A DNA stretch of 12,033 nucleotides, taken from positions 1 through 12,033 of the forward strand of contig JACQUC010000022.1 of NCBI GenBank assembly GCA_016210495.1, in the 5' to 3' direction. How positions within the stretch are numbered: the first letter of the stretch is position 1; each line of letters starts with the position of its first letter. Below, in pieces: positions 7,370 to 12,033 of the stretch. The notes beneath the pieces were generated by a model, which did no database searches, was not told the origin of the DNA, and saw only the letters and a list, made by a program, of their open reading frames with translations. Position numbers and translations under genes: made by a program. This DNA comes from Chloroflexota bacterium. Lineage in GTDB: Bacteria; Chloroflexota; FW602-bin22; JACPRP01.

Positions 7370-8146
7370 ATGGGCGAGCCGATTTGCTCGAATGATCTGA
7401 CGTGGAAAGAATACGAGAACGCGGTTCGCGAAACGGACGTGGGTATTGTTCCGGTGGGAGTCTCGGAGCAACACGGCTTGCACGCGCCTCTGGGTGCTGA
7501 CACCCATATTGCCGAGGAAATAGCGCGCCGGCTGGCGGAGAGGGCGAAGGCGCTGCTGTTCCCGACGCTGCACTACGGGTGTATCTTGGTTGTCTACGAC
7601 GGCCGAGCGTGGCCCGGAGCGATATCGATTAGCGCGGAGACGCTGAGCGGAATATGCACCGAGATAGGAAGCGAGCTAGCACGACAGGGGATGCGTCGCA
7701 TCGTCTTCGTCAACGGCCACATCTGCAACTCGCCCCCGCTGCAGATTGCCGCTTACAATACCTGGTCCCGGACCGGCGCGGCAGTTGGCCTGCTAGAGTG
7801 GTGGATTGTCGTGCGTCCCGAAGCGGAGAGACTCGGTATTCGCTCCGCGCCGCACGCCAACGAGATCGAGACCTCGATGATGCTGGCGTCCAGAGACGCC
7901 GCGCCCCTCATAGACCTGAGCAAAGCAGTGCCAAACCCCGGCCCGGATTATTCGTCGGAAGAGATGATACTGCTTCGCAACCGCACGGCGTTCACGCGGG
8001 CGTTGGATCACAGGGACGTTCACGAAGCGGGCAGCTACGGCGATCCGAGCAATGCCACCAGGGAGCTGGGAGAGAGGCTGATCGATATGGCCGTCGAACA
8101 CGGTCTCACGATGATCGAAGCATTGAAGCATCACGTGAGGGCGTAG
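7370..8146 (+). CDS. Creatininase-family metal-dependent amidohydrolase
   Basis: A 258-residue protein of normal family length. Members hydrolyse cyclic amides or related C-N bonds (creatininase, formamide deformylases of the ArfB type) or act as peptidases (MftE). Metal ligands line up well: E33, H35 and D44 in VGVSEQHGLHAPLGADTH correspond to E34, H36 and D45 of creatininase, and H117 in VNGHICN corresponds to H120. HANEIETS (162-169) and GDPSNAT near the C-terminus are also family marks. The usual NGHGGN (NGHYEN in creatininase) is NGHICN here, so position 119 is Cys where creatininase has its metal ligand Glu122. The ATG is chosen because GGAGG lies 6 bases upstream; a TTG 16 codons earlier has no such site. 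It is first in a two-gene operon with flavoprotein 2, and its TAG stop lies in a GTAGAGGCG sequence like the ends of the local palindromes. The substrate is unknown. Confidence 0.92.
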   Translation: MGEPICSNDLTWKEYENAVRETDVGIVPVGVSEQHGLHAPLGADTHIAEEIARRLAERAKALLFPTLHYGCILVVYDGRAWPGAISISAETLSGICTEIGSELARQGMRRIVFVNGHICNSPPLQIAAYNTWSRTGAAVGLLEWWIVVRPEAERLGIRSAPHANEIETSMMLASRDAAPLIDLSKAVPNPGPDYSSEEMILLRNRTAFTRALDHRDVHEAGSYGDPSNATRELGERLIDMAVEHGLTMIEALKHHVRA

Positions 8147-8154
8147 AGGCGTTT

Positions 8155-8190
8155 CCTGGCAGGGACGTTGCGTGCAACGTTGCTACCAGG
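8155..8190. repeat. Intergenic palindrome, copy D
   Basis: Seventeen-base arms (8155-8171 and 8174-8190) around GT match at 14 of 17 positions. The inner ACGTTGC/GCAACGT and outer CCTGG/CCAGG are perfect, and the three differences lie between them. A GTAGAGGCG at 8142-8150, which contains the creatininase stop, may be part of the same element. It fills most of the 65-base gap between the creatininase and flavoprotein genes and ends 9 bases before the latter's ribosome site. It may be a degenerate relative of the other copies. Confidence 0.6.
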
Positions 8191-8211
8191 CATCCTAAGG
8201 GGAGCGAAAGA

Positions 8212-9882
8212 ATGTGTGCCGAATCTTACAAGCTAGTCGACGCCGATGTGCTGGTGGTCGGTGGGGGAGCCGCGGGATGCCTGGCGGCGCTGGCGGCTGG
8301 ACAGCAGGGCTCGCGGGTGGTACTGGTTGAGAAGGCGGGATCAATCTCGCGCAGCGGCAACCTGGCTTCCGGCATCGACCACTTCCAGGCCATCCTGGGC
8401 GAGGCGCCCTGGGACACGCCCGACGAGTATCTGGCCGGTCTGGCCGCGTCCAACGATGGACTCATCGACCTGAAAGTGGCGGCCGTGTATGCCAGAGAAG
8501 TTGGCGCCTGTGTGAGGTACCTCGAGGAGATCGGCTTCCCCTTTCGCGATCCAGCGACCGGGAAGTACCGTCGCGTGGCCGGCCTGGGAGGTAAGCACCC
8601 GCGATCCATCAACTTCGAGGGCGGCGCGGTCAAGCAGGTGCTAGCCAGAGAGGTAAATCGCCTGAGTGTCAAAGTTGTGGAAAGTGTTGCCGTTAGCGAC
8701 TTGCTTACCCAGGGTGAGCGGGTCGTCGGAGCGCTCGGCTTCCACGTTCGGAAGCGGGATTTCTACGTGTTCAGGGCGCAAGCCGTGGTCATGGCCACGG
8801 GAGGCGTGGTACGATACTACCCCACGCCGTGCGGTCTGCCTTATCTGACCCACCACTCGCCTTACAACACCGGCGACGGGCACGCGGCGGCCTACCGCGC
8901 CGGCGCGAGCTTCTGCAATATGGAGTTCACCTACTGCTCGGTGGTGCCGAAGGACTTCAGCGCTCCCGGCATCACCGGTTTCGTCGGCCTGGGCGGCAAG
9001 ATCACCAACGCCCTGGGCGATAGATACATGACGAAGTACCATCCGTGGGGCGAGAATGCGCCGCGCAACGCGATCGTCAACGGGACGCTGACCGAGATCC
9101 GCGCGGGGCGGGGTCCGTGTTACGTCGATTGCCGGCACCTCTCGCCGCAGGACATCGAGTTGGTCAAGATCGGTATCGCAAACGAGAGGCCAACCCTTCT
9201 GGACTACCTCGCGATGCGGGGCATCGATCCGGCGCGCGACCCCATCGAGTTCGAGCCGCAGGAGCTCGAGGTCGGCGTGACATTCGCCAATGGCGCCGGC
9301 AGCGGACTGGTGATACAGGAGGACTGTGCCACCACTCTGGCAGGGCTATACGCGGCTGGCGATTGCGCCAACGTGAGCTTTGCGGCCTCGGGCGCCGGCA
9401 CCCTTGGCTTCAGGGCCGGCGCTCAGGCCGCCACCTTCGCTTCGAAAGCGCCACGGGCAAATCTGGATGAGACTCAGGTTCGGGAACATATGGATCGTGT
9501 CATCGCCCCCTTCGGTCGGCAAGGCGAGGTGACGCCTGGGGAATTCGAGGCGAAGCTCCGCAAGGTCATGCAGGACTACGTGGGTTTTGTGAGAAACAGG
9601 AAGGGCCTGGAGACCGCCCTGGGTGCGCTGGGACGACTCAGGGAGCACAGCAGAAGGTTGGGAGCCACGGATGGCCACGAGCTGATGCGTGCGAGCGAGG
9701 CAATAAGCCTCCTCCAGGTCGCCGAGCTGACCGCGCGAGCCGCCCTGACCAGGGAGGAGAGCAGGGCTGTGCCCGCCCATTTCCGGGCGGACTTTCCTGA
9801 ACGCGACGAGAAGTGGCGCGGCTTTATCGTGCTGAAGAAGCAGGGCGATGCCACGAGCGTGGCTTTCGAGGCGTTGGACTGA
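8212..9882 (+). CDS. FAD-binding fumarate reductase/AprA-type flavoprotein 2
   Basis: A 556-residue flavoprotein of the FrdA/SdhA/AprA superfamily. The N-terminal FAD motif is VGGGAAG (16-22) followed by VVLVEK and SRSGNLASGIDHF. VVMATGGV (about 192-199) and YNTGDGHAAAYRAG (218-231) are the second FAD-contact and dinucleotide-associated blocks. AGRGPCYVDCR, YAAGDCA (380-386) and REESRAVP with HFRADFP (about 514-529) complete the family pattern. The fumarate-reductase HxMGG loop is not visible: the corresponding stretch is VTFANGAGSGLVIQED, with no His. It therefore probably acts on a different substrate from flavoprotein 1. The start ATG has GGGGAG 7 bases upstream; the frame stays open far into the creatininase gene, but that part is only a shadow. 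It is the second gene of the creatininase operon. No iron-sulfur (AprB or SdhB) partner is adjacent. The fold is secure; the function is open. Confidence 0.92.
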   Translation: MCAESYKLVDADVLVVGGGAAGCLAALAAGQQGSRVVLVEKAGSISRSGNLASGIDHFQAILGEAPWDTPDEYLAGLAASNDGLIDLKVAAVYAREVGACVRYLEEIGFPFRDPATGKYRRVAGLGGKHPRSINFEGGAVKQVLAREVNRLSVKVVESVAVSDLLTQGERVVGALGFHVRKRDFYVFRAQAVVMATGGVVRYYPTPCGLPYLTHHSPYNTGDGHAAAYRAGASFCNMEFTYCSVVPKDFSAPGITGFVGLGGKITNALGDRYMTKYHPWGENAPRNAIVNGTLTEIRAGRGPCYVDCRHLSPQDIELVKIGIANERPTLLDYLAMRGIDPARDPIEFEPQELEVGVTFANGAGSGLVIQEDCATTLAGLYAAGDCANVSFAASGAGTLGFRAGAQAATFASKAPRANLDETQVREHMDRVIAPFGRQGEVTPGEFEAKLRKVMQDYVGFVRNRKGLETALGALGRLREHSRRLGATDGHELMRASEAISLLQVAELTARAALTREESRAVPAHFRADFPERDEKWRGFIVLKKQGDATSVAFEALD

Positions 9883-9887
9883 TTCCC

Positions 9888-9970
9888 GGTGCAGAAAGGC
9901 GGCAACGCCCCTGCCCAACCCCCGGGCGTCCTTCCGCGGAAGGACGCCCCTACAGGTTGCGTTTTGCACC
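9888..9970. repeat. Nested inverted repeat after flavoprotein 2, with palindrome copy E
   Basis: The core 9924-9949 is a perfect 26-base palindrome (arms GGGCGTCCTTCCG and its complement), followed by CTAC at 9950-9953 as in the family's right end. Around it GGTGCA (9888-9893) pairs with TGCACC (9965-9970), and GCAAC (9902-9906) pairs with GTTGC (9956-9960). The whole 83 bases can therefore fold as one imperfect stem. It starts 5 bases after the flavoprotein 2 stop. It could be a small non-autonomous mobile element or a 3' message-protecting structure. No clear T-run for termination follows. Confidence 0.6.
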
Positions 9971-10024
9971 AGAAACCAGGCTAATGATTACATATGACAC
10001 TACCCCCGACTTTCCGGGAAACGT

Positions 10025-10252
10025 CTACGCTGCCACCTGCACTTTCACTATTTGAGGCGGTACTGTTTCGTCGGGGATTGGCTCGCCGGCCATCTTGAGG
10101 CTTTCGAGGTACCCGGCGATGGCGTCCTTGGCCATAGCTATTGCCTCCTCAAGGGTGTCGCCTTCCGTGATGCAGCCTGGTAGGGCTGGTACAGTCACGG
10201 TGTATCCACCTTCCTCTAGATCAGGCTCTAGAATGATCGTGTACTCGTGCAT
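10025..10252 (-). CDS. hicB: HicB-family antitoxin (short form)
   Basis: A 75-residue protein with the HicB partial RNase-H-like fold signature: YTIILEPDLEEGGYTVTVPA, then LPGCITEGDTLEEA and AIAGYLESL. HicB binds and blocks the HicA RNase. Longer HicB proteins carry a C-terminal DNA-binding domain; this one ends at residue 75, so it has the toxin-binding part only. The ATG at 10252 overlaps the HicA stop as TGATG; a GTG one codon earlier (10255) is an alternative start, and GGAGGT lies 8 or 5 bases upstream respectively. Order and overlap with HicA are as expected for a type II toxin-antitoxin pair. Autoregulation may instead fall to the separate HTH frame at 10500-10655. Confidence 0.9.
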   Translation of the reverse strand: MHEYTIILEPDLEEGGYTVTVPALPGCITEGDTLEEAIAMAKDAIAGYLESLKMAGEPIPDETVPPQIVKVQVAA

Positions 10253-10497
10253 CACTTCGCACCTCCCAACAGGTCAGCAAACTCTTCGACGGTTAGCCCT
10301 GCACTATCGACTATCCTCACCAATGTCTTGAGCTTGAGCGTCTTACCTCGATGCATCGGGATGTCTACGCGCATCCCCGGCCGGATCGGATGTCGCAGAA
10401 AAAGATGTGAGCCAGTTTGGTGGTGCTCGTACCAACCTGCGCGTTTCAATGCCTGGAGTACTCGTGCAGCCGTTACTCTCGGCAGCTTCGGACTCAC
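10252..10497 (-). CDS. hicA: HicA-family mRNA interferase toxin
   Basis: An 81-residue protein of the HicA/YcfA family, a double-stranded-RNA-binding-like fold that cleaves mRNA and slows translation. The motif TGSHLFLRHP holds the catalytic His (H31). The second half, IPMHRGKTLKLKTLVRIV followed by EEFADLL, is strongly conserved in the family. The start is GTG, two bases after the TAA of an upstream HTH frame, with only a weak ribosome site (GGGCGAG). The stop overlaps the HicB start (TGATG), so the two are translationally coupled. The sequence looks intact and active. Confidence 0.9.
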   Translation of the reverse strand: MSPKLPRVTAARVLQALKRAGWYEHHQTGSHLFLRHPIRPGMRVDIPMHRGKTLKLKTLVRIVDSAGLTVEEFADLLGGAK

Positions 10498-10499
10498 AC

Positions 10500-11007
<508 letters not shown>

Positions 11008-11080
11008 TGGGAAGATGTTGTCTTCCTCCTGGAGAATTACGTAGGTGCGTGACACGGCAGGCAGGACCGCGTGATACTGC

Positions 11081-11104
11081 GTAGGGGCGGACGGCCGCCC
11101 CTAC
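11081..11104. repeat. Intergenic palindrome, copy F
   Basis: Ten-base perfect arms GTAGGGGCGG (11081-11090) and CCGCCCCTAC (11095-11104) enclose ACGG. Both outer ends match the family consensus. It sits 17 bases past the stop of flavoprotein 3 on the minus strand. No T-run is associated with it. Confidence 0.75.
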
Positions 11105-11121
11105 TGTGTGCAGGCGATTCT

Positions 11122-12033
11122 TTATTCACCCACGAAAAACTGCACTGGATGGGGCTTCTTGTCGAAATTCTGAGGCTTGATGGGGTACCGCCATATGGGA
11201 ACGTGCTCCATACGAACGCCGACCGCGCTGTCTTGCCGCCTGAGGACCAGCCACTTCAGCCAGTTGGCATCATCTCTGTAAGGATACTCTTCGCGGTAGT
11301 GCTGCCCTCGACTCTCTTTTCTCTCCAGCGCAGCTCGGAAGACCAGCTCGGCGCACTGCGCGTAGTTCCTGGCCTCGTTCGCCTTCACCAGGTCGTGGGG
11401 ATTGGGGGCGCTGATTTCGTCCAGCGAGCTCTTGATCTCCTCGAGTCGTGCCAGCACCTTCTTGATCCTCTTCTCGTGCTTGAACGTGCTGTGTTCCGCG
11501 GGAACTGTGACCTCTCTGACCCAATCGAAAACCTGATCTGGCGTCACGCCGACTTCGCGTCCCGTGGGGGCGAAAGCCTCATGCTGCAAGACACGAGCCT
11601 GATCGGCATCCCTGGGCCGTCGCTCGGTGACGACGGCGTACCTGGCCGCGCTCTCGCCAGCACGATAGCCTGAGACACAACAGTAAGCCAGGTTCAGCCC
11701 TCCCACCGCATAGGTGCCGTGGGGAAGTATCTTCGTCGCGGCACCAGCGCCATATAGACCTGGAACACTTGTCTCGCAGTGGGTATTCACTCTCATTCCG
11801 CCGTCCCCCGAGGTGCAGAACACTCCGTTGAACGCTGAATACTCCACCATCCGCTTGCTCAGATCGATGTTCGCTCGGTCGAATATGCGCATAGCGTGCG
11901 GAATTACCCGGTGGAGACGGGCGAAGTCCTCCGGCGAAAAGTGGCGCATATCGCAGTAGATTGGCCCGCGGCCCTCCAGCACCTCCTTGCAGAACGCCTG
12001 CGTGAGCGTACAGAGCTTGGACCTCTCCATCAG
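11122..12033 (-). CDS. FAD-binding fumarate reductase-type flavoprotein 3 (C-terminal part, cut by window edge)
   Basis: About 303 residues of a third FrdA/SdhA/AprA-superfamily flavoprotein; the frame runs off the right edge. Compared with flavoproteins 1 and 2, the first roughly 260-270 residues, including the N-terminal FAD motif, should lie outside. Visible marks are LEGRGPIYCDMRHFSPEDF, a capping loop VFCTSGDGGMRVNTH in the HxMGG position, LYGAGAATK, HGTYAVGGLNLAYC and the C-terminal KESRGQHYREEYP. It is nearer to flavoprotein 1 (shared HGT-x4-GLNL block and a longer tail after DANWLKW) than to flavoprotein 2. The capping loop differs from both and has no His at the flavoprotein 1 position. 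The internal ATG near 12030 lies mid-domain and is not the true start. Whether other genes precede it cannot be seen. Confidence 0.88.
   Translation of the reverse strand: MMERSKLCTLTQAFCKEVLEGRGPIYCDMRHFSPEDFARLHRVIPHAMRIFDRANIDLSKRMVEYSAFNGVFCTSGDGGMRVNTHCETSVPGLYGAGAATKILPHGTYAVGGLNLAYCCVSGYRAGESAARYAVVTERRPRDADQARVLQHEAFAPTGREVGVTPDQVFDWVREVTVPAEHSTFKHEKRIKKVLARLEEIKSSLDEISAPNPHDLVKANEARNYAQCAELVFRAALERKESRGQHYREEYPYRDDANWLKWLVLRRQDSAVGVRMEHVPIWRYPIKPQNFDKKPHPVQFFVGE

Noticed and set aside
7654..8211. N-terminal extension of flavoprotein 2
   Set aside because: It is an out-of-frame reading of the creatininase gene; the FAD motif and ribosome site place the start at 8212.
11071..11673. 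Plus-strand open frame opposite flavoprotein 3
   Set aside because: It is an antisense shadow of a clearly conserved minus-strand protein and has no recognisable domain.

Overview
The window reads as a piece of a GC-rich bacterial chromosome (hand count about 63% G+C in a sample of one gene). I infer a Chloroflexota-like organism, for example a Dehalococcoidia or SAR202-type lineage. The clues are a lipoprotein with a long Pro/Ala/Thr linker after the lipid-anchored Cys, short intergenic palindromes with GTAGAGACG or GTAGGGGCG ends, and several copies of a fumarate-reductase-like flavoprotein beside UbiD and NMT1-type binding proteins. This is pattern recognition, not a database result.

Layout, left to right. 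Positions 149-4572 hold a minus-strand operon: UbiD-family decarboxylase, then an NMT1/THI5-like substrate-binding lipoprotein, then FAD flavoprotein 1. A well-formed sigma-70-type promoter lies upstream at 4663-4691. Positions 4699-7172 hold a second minus-strand operon that pairs a membrane-anchored or secreted NMT1-like binding protein with a membrane histidine kinase (HAMP-HisKA-HATPase). Divergent promoters at 7220-7248 (-) and 7269-7297 (+) separate it from a plus-strand pair at 7370-9882: a creatininase-family amidohydrolase and flavoprotein 2. Positions 10025-10655 carry a small minus-strand HTH-HicA-HicB locus; its HTH reading frame is very short and lacks a good start. Positions 10792-11007 hold the 3' end of a PEP-synthase/rifampicin-phosphotransferase-type gene with lower GC, a stranded fragment. 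Positions 11122-12033 are the C-terminal half of flavoprotein 3 on the minus strand, cut by the window edge.

How the genes may work together (inference): the binding proteins capture a small organic ligand, one for uptake and one probably as the sensing partner of the kinase. UbiD, the amidohydrolase and the flavoproteins look like steps in breakdown of an unsaturated or aromatic, perhaps N-containing, carboxylate. The transporter permease and ATPase, UbiX, an iron-sulfur partner for the flavoproteins and a response regulator are all absent from the window, so the pathway is incomplete here.

The most unusual non-coding signal is a family of at least five or six short palindromes, mostly just past gene ends. 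Their outer sequence is conserved while their inner sequence differs from copy to copy and remains self-complementary.
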